Below are positions 52,661 to 61,786 of a stretch of 64,000 bases of DNA, one piece after another. The notes below the pieces were generated by a model. The model worked only from the letters and a program-made list of their open reading frames with translations. It was not told the origin of the DNA and did no database searches. Made by a program: the position numbers and the translations under genes. Each line of letters starts with the position of its first letter. The first letter of the stretch is position 1. Source of the DNA: JAMXLG01 sp963765935. GTDB taxonomy: Bacteria > Vulcanimicrobiota > Vulcanimicrobiia > Vulcanimicrobiales > Vulcanimicrobiaceae. The stretch is from assembly GCA_963765935.1 (NCBI GenBank), contig CAVXXX010000003.1:238568-302567 (forward strand), read 5' to 3'.

Positions 52661-53029
52661 ATGTCGACCGAGATACCATTTTATGAGGACGAGGCTTGGG
52701 CACTACCCGCGCCCACCCTCTTCGGAACCCGCATGCGGACCGCTCTTCTCATGCTGGTGGCCGTTCTGGAAGAGACCTACGCAGCGGAGATCAGCCGTTA
52801 CCTCGGTTCGACTATACCGGCGGTACAACGCACGCTGGATAAGCTTGAGGACGAGGGCCTGGTCGCGACCCGACAGCTAGCAGTACGGACGGTCAAGCTC
52901 AACCCTAACTACCCAGCCTTTCGCGAACTTCGAGCGCTCTTGTTGCGTCTCGCCGAAGGTTACCAGCAGTATCAAATTGTGAAGGAATCGCGCCGAACGC
53001 GTCCACGCCGGCGAGGTAAACCGCTGTGA
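52661..53029 (+). CDS. winged-helix regulator, candidate antitoxin
   Basis: A 122-residue protein. The winged helix (AAEISRYLGSTIPAVQRTLDKLEDEGLVATRQ) is followed by a helix and a basic C-terminus (ESRRTRPRRRGKP). The ATG is decided by its place right after the perfect inverted repeat. Its stop overlaps the next start as GTGA, coupling it to a nucleotidyltransferase. This order of wHTH protein then nucleotidyltransferase is that of AbiE- and MenAT-like toxin-antitoxin systems. Confidence 0.75.
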   Translation: MSTEIPFYEDEAWALPAPTLFGTRMRTALLMLVAVLEETYAAEISRYLGSTIPAVQRTLDKLEDEGLVATRQLAVRTVKLNPNYPAFRELRALLLRLAEGYQQYQIVKESRRTRPRRRGKPL

Positions 53030-53579
53030 TCACGCGCGAAAGTACCCTCGCCGACGTCTGCTTCGTCGTGTCGCAAGCGCTTGACGCACACGGTATCGCC
53101 GCTGTACTCACGGGCGGGAGCGCAGCTGCCGTGTATGCACCACACATCTACACATCGTACGACGCGGACTTTGTCCTTGAGCATGATGAACCGCTCGCGA
53201 AGATCGTCGATGCCCTTAGCTCGATTGGTCTCAAACGTGACGGAAATCGCGCATGTTCGCGCATCCCGACACCAAGTTCACGATCGACTTCCCGCGCGGT
53301 CCGCTCGCTGTGGGCGGCGACTACGTGCACGAAACTGCAACGCTGACGAATGGCGATATGACGTTGCGAATTCTGTCCCCCACCGACTGCGTGCGTGACC
53401 GTTTAGCGCATTTCTATCATTGGGAAGACTACACCGCCCTCAAAGCTGCCGTCGGTGTCGCCGCCGCCAACATCGACAATCTCGATGTTGGTCTGCTGCG
53501 ATCTTGGTCTACGCGCGAAGAGAGCTTGAATAAGTTCGCCGAGTTTGAGCGGCGGCTTAGCAGAGCGACACCGAAATAG
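53026..53579 (+). pseudogene. nucleotidyltransferase, candidate toxin, frameshifted
   Basis: The first frame has the polymerase-beta-type nucleotidyltransferase motif: G30-G31-S32 in LTGGSAAAVYAPHIYTSYDADF with D46-x-D48. After about residue 72 (SSIGLKRDGN) it loses similarity. The family continues in another frame with MFAHPDTKFTIDFPRGPLAVG and LRILSPTDCVRDRLAHFYHW to a stop at 53579. A one- or two-base change near 53,245-53,256 would restore a protein of about 185 residues. The GTG start overlaps the antitoxin stop. A frameshift would silence the toxin while leaving the antitoxin. Confidence 0.7.
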
Positions 53580-53584
53580 CGAAA

Positions 53585-53609
53585 CAAAAAAGCCCCGTAA
53601 AACGAGGCT
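53585..53609 (-). terminator. decayed copy of the tRNA-Glu terminator
   Basis: AGCCCCG/CGAGGCT (53591-53597, 53603-53609) with one mismatch and TTTTTT after it on the minus strand. The layout relative to the tRNA fragment matches that at 56.5 kb. Confidence 0.55.
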
Positions 53610-53616
53610 TCTAGGT

Positions 53617-53644
53617 TGGTAGCGCCAACGGGAATCGAACCCGT
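53617..53644 (-). repeat. attachment-site-like copy of tRNA-Glu 3' end
   Basis: 28 bases identical to the 3' end of the tRNA-Glu gene at 56540-56567, including the encoded CCA. Upstream sequence shows no tRNA body. A terminator-like hairpin sits beyond it as at the real tRNA. It marks the outer edge of a possible integrated element. Confidence 0.8.
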
Positions 53645-54304
53645 TCCCCGGACTGCAGTGAACTGCGAGGTCTCCGAAAAATCGCCGTAAATCCGCGATT
53701 TCGCAAATTTTCGACTGCGCGCTAATGCAGTCTGATGCATCTGTTAAGTAGACATGTTGGTAGACGCCGGGCGCCGGCTAACACGAGGAATTCGGAAGCG
53801 CACGCCCGCGCCGCGTCTTCGTCCTAAACGTTAAAAAGCTTGGCTCGCTATGCTTCTGCTTGCCCTGCCCATTTTCAGCGGCAACCACTCCGGACCGTGC
53901 CACTTCTGTACCAATCGCAGCTTCTAGGGCGTATCGTCAATTAAAAGAACGCCGACATTTCGTCCGGCTTTAATCGCTCACGACGCGAACTGTGCGAGAA
54001 CGAACGCTTTGGCCGATGATTTGTGGTCACGTGTCACTGCGTTCCATCTCGCTTAAGAGATTTGGACCAAACCTCCCCGACATTGACTAGATCTCCGAGC
54101 GAACCTCGCCGGAAAGGTTCGGTTCGAGAACGACGTCACACTGTTAGCTGACGCGTGCCGCAGGCGCCGATAAGGTTCTATTATCGGTCGCGTCAACTGC
54201 CCTCTTGTGCGGAGACCTTTTATTCCGTACTGGCTCAGGGCTTAAATTACGCGCAGACCCCCCGCACTTCGATCATTACGTCTGAGGCTGCTTCTGCTCT
54301 ACGC
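53645..54304. other. non-coding stretch inside the tRNA-bounded segment
   Basis: About 660 bp with no convincing gene on either strand; composition is more AT-rich than surroundings in parts. I see no integrase remnant or tRNA. Confidence 0.5.
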
Positions 54305-54562
54305 TTAGTGCCCCGTCGCAATGGCAACAGCAGCCAAAAGTGAGAGAGTGCCCATCACCAACAACACAAGGGCAAGCTTCTTCATGGCTCCCGGAACACC
54401 AGACGAAGTGGAAGTCAAAGGTCGTCCCATAATCACTGGTCGACGTCGTTCAATGTCGTCGATGTACTTCTTTGACAGCGACTTCTCATTGGCCAAAACG
54501 TACGCAGAGCCAACAATTGACGCGGCCGCAATAATACTAAAGACCAGAAAATCCTTACTCAT
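54305..54562 (-). CDS. two-helix membrane protein, candidate immunity protein
   Basis: An 85-residue protein with an N-terminal helix (FLVFSIIAAASIVGSAYVL), a short charged loop (KYIDDIERRRP) and a second helix (KLALVLLVMGTLSLLAAVAI). Its ATG overlaps the stop of the RHS gene as ATGA. Small membrane proteins immediately after RHS toxins are often the cognate immunity proteins. No similarity recognised, so the role rests on position and size. Confidence 0.6.
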   Translation of the reverse strand: MSKDFLVFSIIAAASIVGSAYVLANEKSLSKKYIDDIERRRPVIMGRPLTSTSSGVPGAMKKLALVLLVMGTLSLLAAVAIATGH

Positions 54563-56499
54563 TTGCACCAGTTCCCTAACGAATGTGACGCTAGTTGGGT
54601 GCTCCATCCGAAGTTCGCTTGGGGCAGACCGACGAACTGCCAAGCCAATGCCACACCGCTGGGGTTGACACTAATGTGTGGACCCATTTCACCTGTCAGT
54701 GTACCAGAAAATGACCAGCCACCTGCGACATCGTCAACCGTACCACCTTTTCGAAATGGGACTGCAACGCCGAACTGAATTGCCCCCGATGTCGGCTGTG
54801 CTGCTAAAACGGCACGGCCCCCGTGGGCGTATAGGGTTCCACAGCCTGTAGCGGTCAATTCTCCCTGCCAGTACGCGAACTGGCCACCTGCCGATACAAA
54901 ATAGCGAGAACGATACTGGTACATACCGTAGCAACCCAGGCACGCAGCTAGTGCCGTCTTCGCGATCGCGTCGCGATGCGCATAAACCGTTGCGATGACC
55001 TTCATCGCTACTTTGTCCGGTGCAAGGGCACCCTCGATCGAGTCAGGGGCCCAGTTCCAGGGCAGTGCTTGCTGCGGAAACGAGAAAGGATCTGCCAAGT
55101 TTAGGTTCGTTACCAAGTTTCCGGAGTAGTCGGAATACGAGACTGGGTTATTGTTGTTCCACAGATAGGGTTTTTGTGACATCGGATCGTGCACATTGCC
55201 GGCATACGCGTCCGGCGTAGTCCACTGGTTCATGTCTGGATCATACGCGCGCACGCCTTGAAAGACGTTCTCGCCGTCGACGTAACCATCGGGACGCTGA
55301 GCGTTAAGCCACGACACTGCAGCAGTGGTTCCTTATGAGTTGCTCGGACCGCCGTTTGCGAACGAAGTGGCGCAGATGGGGAGGCTGTTGCACGAGTAGA
55401 TCCTGCCCTGCGATTGCACCGCGCCGCTGATCCATGTCGGAGTTCTTTCGTTCACGACAGTGCCGCTCCAGTCGCGGTCGTACATTCCCCAGGTACCATT
55501 ACTGATGTAACCGAGCTTCTCGACGTTTATCTGCACTTGGTTTGTGTAGACGGAGTAGAGCAGGTCATCACCGTCCCATCCGAACTGCTGCGAAAGAGGA
55601 TCGTTGGGAATCGCCCTGTTCTGTTCCGCGAGGTGGCCATCTGCATCCCAGCTAAACGAATCCGTGTATCCTGAATAAGTTGTGCCCGCTGGGTCGCTGC
55701 AAGGAAAACCGGTCATGTAGTACTGCGGATAGTTTTGGGAGATTGTGTGGTTGTCGGTATCATACGATCGCGTCGACGTGTAGGTAAAACCCGGGTTACA
55801 GGCTGCTACGTCGTTCGTTTCCCGTCCCGCAGTATCGTACGTGTAGGTGTGCGATCCGGTGTACATCGTTCCGCTGATGTTAGTGATAGACGACCACGAC
55901 CGAAGGGTGCCCGAGCGCGCGTCGAGCGTACAGGCTGGTACGGTTGTACCAGCTCCTGGAATTGCAGAACAAGAGGCACCATTTGCCAAGTAGCTGCGGT
56001 AGAATGCCTCATTTCTAACGGTAAGACCCGGTAACCCCGTGGACGTAATAGGCTGATCTTCGGCATCATATGCGACGTTCTGCGTAGCCGAGGGTAGTGT
56101 CATCGAACGTGGGATCGTCTCGGACTGAACGCGCCCATACGAGTCGTAAGTGAAGCTTAGTGGCACATAGGTCTGGCTGTTGTAGGGAACAGGGAAGGGT
56201 TGGCCCGTAAACGGATCTTTTTCCTGAAGTTCTCGACCTCCGGAAGTGTATGTCCAAGAGAAACTGCCACTTGCGGCACTCGTGGTTACAGCCAGCGTCG
56301 AACGCAGACCATCGGGGCGGTACGTATAAGCGAATAGGTTAGGTGCGCTAAATGAAGCGCCTGGAACAGACAGCCCGAGCGACTGCCTCATTCCATCAGC
56401 GAAATAGCCGTATGAGATCGTTCCAGAATTCGGCAGGGATGACGCGGTCGTCTTCTGTGTGATATTCCCGTCCGCATTGTACGTCGTTGATATCGTCAA
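54559..56499 (-). pseudogene. RHS-repeat protein, 5'-truncated with an in-frame stop; unknown C-terminal domain
   Basis: A long frame contains YD/RHS repeats (YNADGNITQKTT, YTYDTAGRETND, FSWDADGHLAEQN). It reaches the RHS core GVRAYDPDMNQWTTPDAYAG ... NNNNPVSYSDYSG. A TAA at 55333-55335 interrupts it, and the same frame continues at once with VSWLNAQRPDG. After the core comes a variable C-terminus of about 190 residues (ADPFSFPQQALPWNWAPDSIE ... ASHSLGNWCK), where polymorphic toxins carry the effector; I recognise no toxin fold. The 5' end is cut at the tRNA-Glu terminator. A C-terminal start within the second part (54559-55317) would still give 252 residues. Confidence 0.75.
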
Positions 56500-56508
56500 A
56501 CGACAATG

Positions 56509-56537
56509 AAAAAGCCCCGCATAAATGCGGGGCTTTT
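56509..56537 (-). terminator. tRNA-Glu intrinsic terminator
   Basis: Perfect 11-bp stem with a 6-base loop, T-run on the minus strand, two bases after the encoded CCA. Confidence 0.85.
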
Positions 56538-56539
56538 AA

Positions 56540-56614
56540 TGGTAGCGCCAACGGGAATCGAACCCGTCTTTCCGCCTTGAAAGGGCGATGTCCTAACCGA
56601 TAGACGATGGCGCC
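56540..56614 (-). tRNA. tRNA-Glu (anticodon TTC)
   Basis: Cloverleaf on the minus strand with acceptor GGCGCCA/TGGCGCT, anticodon loop CTTTCAA giving TTC, T loop TTCGATT and an encoded CCA. Its 3' 28 bases are duplicated at 53617-53644, so it is a probable integration site. Confidence 0.95.
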
Positions 56615-56680
56615 GCGGCAACCTCCATACGCTACCGGAGGCGCCGTCCCTTGTCAACGACAAGGCCGAGAACGAACGGT

Positions 56681-57178
56681 TTACGCTGGGGACAGCTGCG
56701 TTTCGTTGGTTTCCTGGATGACTGACGGCAGTAGATCGGCCATCCCGAAGGCTTCGAGGGTACCGCGCTGGATCGGCTCCAGGCTGGCGTTGATGGCGAC
56801 CGCGGGGTTCGACGCATCGGCAACCAAGCGTCGCAGCGGGCGTTGTCCCTGCGGTCGCTGCACGACGCTTAGAATCGCATCGGCGACGTCCTGCGCATCG
56901 CCTGCGCTTTCCCCAAGGCTTTCAAACATCGCAGCCTGCTTACCATCATGTACGCTGTATGCTTGCGCGCGGCTTTCATCGTCTGCGTCGGCGTGCTTGT
57001 CAAAGATCGGCGTTGCGAACGGTCCGGGTTCGACGATCGTCACGTCGATGCCGAATGGTTTCAGCTCGTATGCAGTCGCTTCGGCTAGTGCCTCAAGCGC
57101 AAATTTCGACGCAGTGTACACGCCGGTGTACGGAACGACGAATCGCCCGACAACGGAGCTGACATAGATAGCCCACGT
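56681..57178 (-). pseudogene. short-chain dehydrogenase, 5' half missing
   Basis: The frame gives IYVSSVVGRFVVPYTGVYTA (with the catalytic serine) and YTASKFALEALAEA (Tyr-x-x-x-Lys), then FGIDVTIVEPGPFATPIF, all in SDR order. It ends with a normal stop. The N-terminal Rossmann motif (TGxxxGIG) and about 130 residues are missing. At about 57178 the sequence turns into a HEAT-repeat coding segment. Position and abruptness suggest a junction rather than decay. Confidence 0.75.
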
Positions 57179-57360
57179 CCTCGCGCGGCGAGTCGCAAGA
57201 GTTGGGCCTTAAAAGGCGTCAGAAGATCAGGCCTTTGTGCAGAAATCTTTTCTGCAGCATCGGCAGCGCGCATTCTGACGACAGAGTCGTCGCTCCATAA
57301 GCACTCGATGAGTTCAGGAAAGCGCTGTGGGTGCTTGAGAACAGGAGCAACAAGCCCTGG
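57179..57360 (-). pseudogene. HEAT-repeat protein fragment
   Basis: A short frame reads LVAPVLKHPQRFPELIECLW then MRAADAAEKISAQRPDLL and ends LLRLAA at the junction. This resembles small HEAT-repeat proteins common in Acidobacteriota. Both ends are missing. No start or stop is available. Confidence 0.6.
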
Positions 57361-57444
57361 TCGGAACGTCCGATGGACCTGCGGTCGCCCCCCTGCAGGA
57401 TCCCATACTTGAAAGGTTGGAGGTTCAGGTTTGTCGGTTTGAAA

Positions 57445-57900
57445 CTAATGCGAATCGGAATCGCCGCCGAGCATGCGCTTGAATGCTTCGCCGAGCTTGA
57501 GGAACTCTGCGAGACGAGGAGGCTTTCGAAGATAAGTCGACGCGCCCAAGCTAGCAATATCCTCTATCCTTCTGGGAGTGGGAGGAGGATGAGGACGACG
57601 ACGGGGACGTGATTGCATTTCAGGCTAGTTCGGACGCGTCTGAGAACCTCGTGCCCGGGCTTTTTTGGCAAATTCAAATCGAGGATGATGAGGTCAGGAC
57701 AACGTGTTTTGCCCGTGTCCACGCTCTCGAGGAACTCTATCGCGTGCTCGCCGTCGGTGGTGAGAACCAGTTCGCATCGCACGGCATGTTCTTCCAGAGC
57801 TTCGCGGACCAGGTCCACGTCGGCGGAATTATCTTCGACCAAGAGAATACAAGGTATCTTCCCGCGCGACGCAGGGTCAACTGCCGAGGCTGGCTGGACG
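57445..57900 (-). pseudogene. response regulator (Rcp1-like receiver), frameshifted
   Basis: CILLVEDNSADVDLVREAL carries the acidic pair, LIILDLNLPKKPGHEVLR the phosphoacceptor aspartate, and VPVVVL the following strand. After that the frame is lost. The C-terminal part (IASLGASTYLRKPPRLAEFL, ending GGDSDSH) lies in another frame, and a third frame is needed for the few codons between. All receiver elements are present, so indel errors are as likely as mutation. It follows the histidine kinase, a normal pairing. Confidence 0.65.
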
Positions 57901-58998
57901 GTCAATAAAAACGTTGAACCTCGCCCCAAGCTCAGATTCCACCCAAATTCGTCCTCCGGCGCGGTCCACAATTCTTTGACAAATGGCGAGGCCCATGCCG
58001 CTGCCGGGATACTCGGCGGCGCTGTGAAGCGCTTAAAAATTCCCAAAGATCTGCTCCTTGTATTGGGGATCAATGCCGATGCCATTATCTCGAACAGAGA
58101 ATTTCCACATATCGCCGCATCTCTCGGTGGCCACATGAATTTGTGGCGGCTGCGCGCTGCGATAACGGATAGCGTTTCCGATCAGGTTCTGGAACAACTG
58201 CTGCAGTTGGAATTCGTACAGGCGCACCCAGGGCAGAGCCGCGTAGGTAATCGATGCGCCGCTGCCTTCGATTGCGGTGGTGAGGTTTTCGAGAGCGCGG
58301 CTAAGCGCCAGGTTGGCGTCGATGTCCTGTACCGGCTCCTGGCCTATGGCAGAAGCCAGGGTAAAGGCTTGCAGGTCCTTTAAGAGCTTTTGCATGCGGA
58401 TAGCGCCGCCCACGATGTAGCTTATGTACTGGTCGCCGCTCGCGCCGAGTTTTCCGGCGAACTTCCTCTGCAGCATTTCGCTATAGTTCGAGACCATTCG
58501 TAATGGTTCCTGCAGATCGTGCGAGGCCGAGTAGGCAAACTGCTCGAGATCACCGTTGGCGCGGGTAAGCGACTCATTTGCCTCACGCAGAGCTTGTTGG
58601 TACCGCTCCTGGTCGGTGACATCGCGGGCAATCTTTGAAGCGCCAACGATCTTGCCTTCGGCATCTCGAATGGGCGAGACGGTCAACGAGATGGACAGGA
58701 TACGGCCATCCTTTGCTTTTCGCTCGGTCCGGTAATGATCGATGCGGTCGCCGCGCGAGATCCGTTCGAGGATGTTGGGGATGTCGTCCTTGCGGTGAGC
58801 AGCGCGAGCATACGAGATGTGCTGGCCAACAGCTTCCTCGACCGTGTAGCCGAAAATGCGCTCAGCGCCGCGATTCCAGCTGCGAATGATGCCATTCAGG
58901 TCCTTGCTGATAATCGCGTCGTCGGAGGACTCGACGATGGCGGCGAGATGCTCCCGAAGCGTCTGATCGACGGCAAATCATTGCCCGAGGTCTCTCAT
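57891..58998 (-). pseudogene. PAS-domain histidine kinase, frameshifted
   Basis: PAS region: SSDDAIISKDLNGIIRSWN, AERIFGYTVEEAVGQHI. PAC end: GASKIARDVTDQERYQQALR. DHp: FAYSASHDLQEPLRMVSNY with the phosphoaccepting histidine. ATPase: LFQNLIGNAIRYRS and VRDNGIGIDPQYKEQIF. The end (SGMGLAICQRIVDRAGGRIW) is in frame only after a TAA, and SLGRGSTFL needs a further shift. A TGA also follows the sixth codon after the ATG. All domains of a normal kinase are present. Confidence 0.65.
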
Positions 58999-59214
58999 AG
59001 CAAATCACCTACAAAGCAGTTGTTAACCGGGGCGCCAAATCGGATGTTCGGAAGATCATTGCCTTTGTAATCAGTGTAACGACCGCGCTAAATTGTCTCG
59101 CTTTTCATTGCTCGTGCGCGGCCAACGCGCCGCTTCTTGACGACACGCGGAGCGAAGCCTTAAGCTTCGTCTGAGCCTTCGCCCGCGCAGACCTCGTGGC
59201 CCGGGTCCGAAATC

Positions 59215-61781
59215 ATGCGCAGGTTATCGTCGTCGAAACCGCTGCTGGCGACATTGGCAACGCTATTTGCCGCTGCGACCGTTCTTTACACGGCGCTTTG
59301 GATGTACAACACCCGCTGGCAACTTCCCGTGGAATTGGGCTTTGATAACCAGTACGTCGAGCGGAGCATTGCGAGCTAGTTAAAGTGTCCAACGGGGCAG
59401 CCCCGCTGAGCGCGCCGGATTGAGGGCGGGAGATCGAATCATAGCGATCGACGGACGCCGCATTGAGAACGCCTTTTCGCTGATCGATACGTGGGCACGG
59501 CACCGCCCTGGTGATGCTGTCGAGCTGACCGTCGAGCGTCGACGGTTGCTTCACCGCTCGTTCTCAAAGCTGTATTTCGCGCCCCTCGCCAGGTTCAAAA
59601 GAGGGAAGGGTAGCGCAAAATGTTGGCCGGGACATCGCCCAACCTATCCGGTGGGGTTCCTGGTGGTCGGCCTGGCGGTTCTGTTTCTTCGCCTGGAAGA
59701 CCCGAACGCCTGGCTGCTGGCTTTGATGTTCGCCGGTTTTATCGCTATACCTGGTCCTGAGAATTCGTTCGCGGGCTTGAATCCATCGCTGCGATCGTTC
59801 GCGCTCGCCTATAGGGGAGTCTTCGACAACATGGTTGCGCCGCTGTTCTATTTCTTTTTCGCGGTCTTCCCCACGCGCTCGCCGCTCGATCGCCGTGTTC
59901 CCTGGCTGAAGTGGATTTCGCTGCTGGTAGGGGCGTGCTGTAGCGGTGCGCGATGTTCGAACGCGGCAACCGGGCCGCGACATGTATTCGTGTTGCTTTT
60001 TCTGTATGGGCTCATTGTCTTCGGCTTTGCATCGCTGATAGCGAACGCCTTCAGCGCTACCACTCCGGAAGCGCGCCGCAAGATTCGAGTAATTCTCTGG
60101 GGAACACTAGTGGGCGTCGTACCGGCCACGCTGGTACTTGGGGCAGGTGACTTTTTTAACTTTCACGAGCCGCTTTTCCTGGATGTCGTGATCGTGATTT
60201 TGTTGTGGCTGTTTCCGCTCTCTTTTGCCTACGCCGTAGTCAAGCACCGCGTCCTCGAGATTCCGGTTTTGCTCAGGAGGAGCGCCCGTTATCTGCTGGT
60301 GCAACGCGGCTTCACAATTCTGCTGCTCGCTGTGTCAGCGTGGCCGTGACATGGATTTTTGCGCTCTCTTTTGCTCGTTATCTGGAACCGATCACGGCGG
60401 CCGCGGTGCCCGGAGGGATAGCGTTGGGGACGGTTTTCGGCTCAGTTTTACTTTGGACCGGAACGCGGGTACATAAGCGAGTTGGGAAAAGGATCGATCA
60501 GGCTTTCTTCCGCAGTGCCTACGACGCGCGCATGATTCTGGAGGACTTGGCCGAGAAAACACGCACGGCAACGGATCGGCGAGAACTGGCGACGCTCCTT
60601 GACTACCATCTAAAGCAAGCGCTTCAACCGAGCTCTCTGGCGGTGTATCTTGAATCCAGTGACAATCAGATCTCTGCCACGCTCGGGAACGTCCCGCCTG
60701 AAATCCAAACCATCTCTGCCGCTCCGGTAATGATGGCGGAGTCTGGACAAGACGAGGACGGGATGGATCGAGCATTCTCGCGCTCCATCCACGTGGGACG
60801 TTTCTGCAGAGAGCCCGAACGGCGAGACGGAACGTCTCTGTTCGCGCCTCTCCGGCCCGAATGCCTGGTGCCCGATACCGGGACGCGATAGCCGGTTGGC
60901 GGGCTTACTGGTCTTGGGTGCGCGGCTTTCCGAGGAGCCTTATTCAAGCGACGATAAACACCTGCTCACTTCGGTCGCGAGCCAAGCGGGCATCGCGCTC
61001 GAGAGCATTCGTCTGGGCGAGAAGATTGCGGAGCGAATCGAGGCGGAGCGACACATCGCCCAGGAGATGGAGTACGCGAAACAAGTTCAGGCCCGATTGT
61101 TCCCGCAGAAGCTCCCGGCAATGAAGACGCTCGAGTATGCGGGCGAGTGCATTCAAGCTCGACAGGTAGGTGGGGATTATTACGACTTCCTGGAGTTACG
61201 CCCGGGGCGGCTGGCGATGGTGCTGGCGGACATTGCGGGCAAGGGAATCTCCGGCGCTCTCTTGATGGCGAATCTGCAGGCGAACCTGCGCAGCCAGTAC
61301 GCGGTAGCGTTGGACGACTTGCCGCGATTGCTCAAATCCGTGAATCAATTGTTTTATGAGAACAGCAGCAACAGCAGTTACGCCACGCTGTTCTTTGCCG
61401 ATTACGACGATTCAAGCCATTGGCTGCGATACGTGAATTGCGGACATTTACCGCCGCTGCTACTGCGCGCGGAAGGGCAAGTGGAACGATTAACTGCGTA
61501 CGGCCACGGTGCTCGGGCTATTCGAGCAGTGGGAGTGCTCGGTTGGAGAGATCCAGCTTGCCGCAGGCGACACTCTGGTCCTTTACACCGATGGCGTTAC
61601 GGAAGCGGAGAACGCCGAAGGCGAGCAATTCGGCGAGTGCCGGCTTGTTGAGACCATGGTCGGCGAGCGCGAGCTGCCGGTCCCTCTTTGCTTGAGACCA
61701 TCGTGGCGACAGTGCAGAAATTCAGTGCTCGGCGAACAGGCGGACGATATCACGCTAGTGCTGGCGCGGTGCAGATGGTAG
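59215..61781 (+). pseudogene. PDZ / membrane / GAF / SpoIIE-type PP2C phosphatase, multiply frameshifted
   Basis: One gene in pieces. The N-terminus LLATLATLFAAATVLYTALW is a membrane anchor. Next is a PDZ-like segment (AERAGLRAGDRIIAIDGRR), seven or so membrane helices, and a GAF part (LATLLDYHLKQALQPSSLAV, LLTSVASQAGIALES). Last is the PP2C/SpoIIE phosphatase (MEYAKQVQARLFPQ, GGDYYDFLELRPGRLAMVLA, DTLVLYTDGVTEAEN). The frame changes near 59,383, 59,415, 60,335, 60,890, 61,503 and twice at 61,675-61,735. All domains are complete and in order. This is a common Acidobacteriota layout. Confidence 0.7.
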
Positions 61782-61786
61782 GAGCG

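Noticed and set aside
53617..53710. A second full tRNA gene
   Set aside because: Only the last 28 bases of tRNA-Glu are present; no acceptor partner, D arm or anticodon arm can be formed upstream.
53645..56500. Complete integrative element with integrase
   Set aside because: No recombinase, excisionase or transfer gene is seen between the two tRNA-Glu repeats, so only a boundary and cargo can be claimed.
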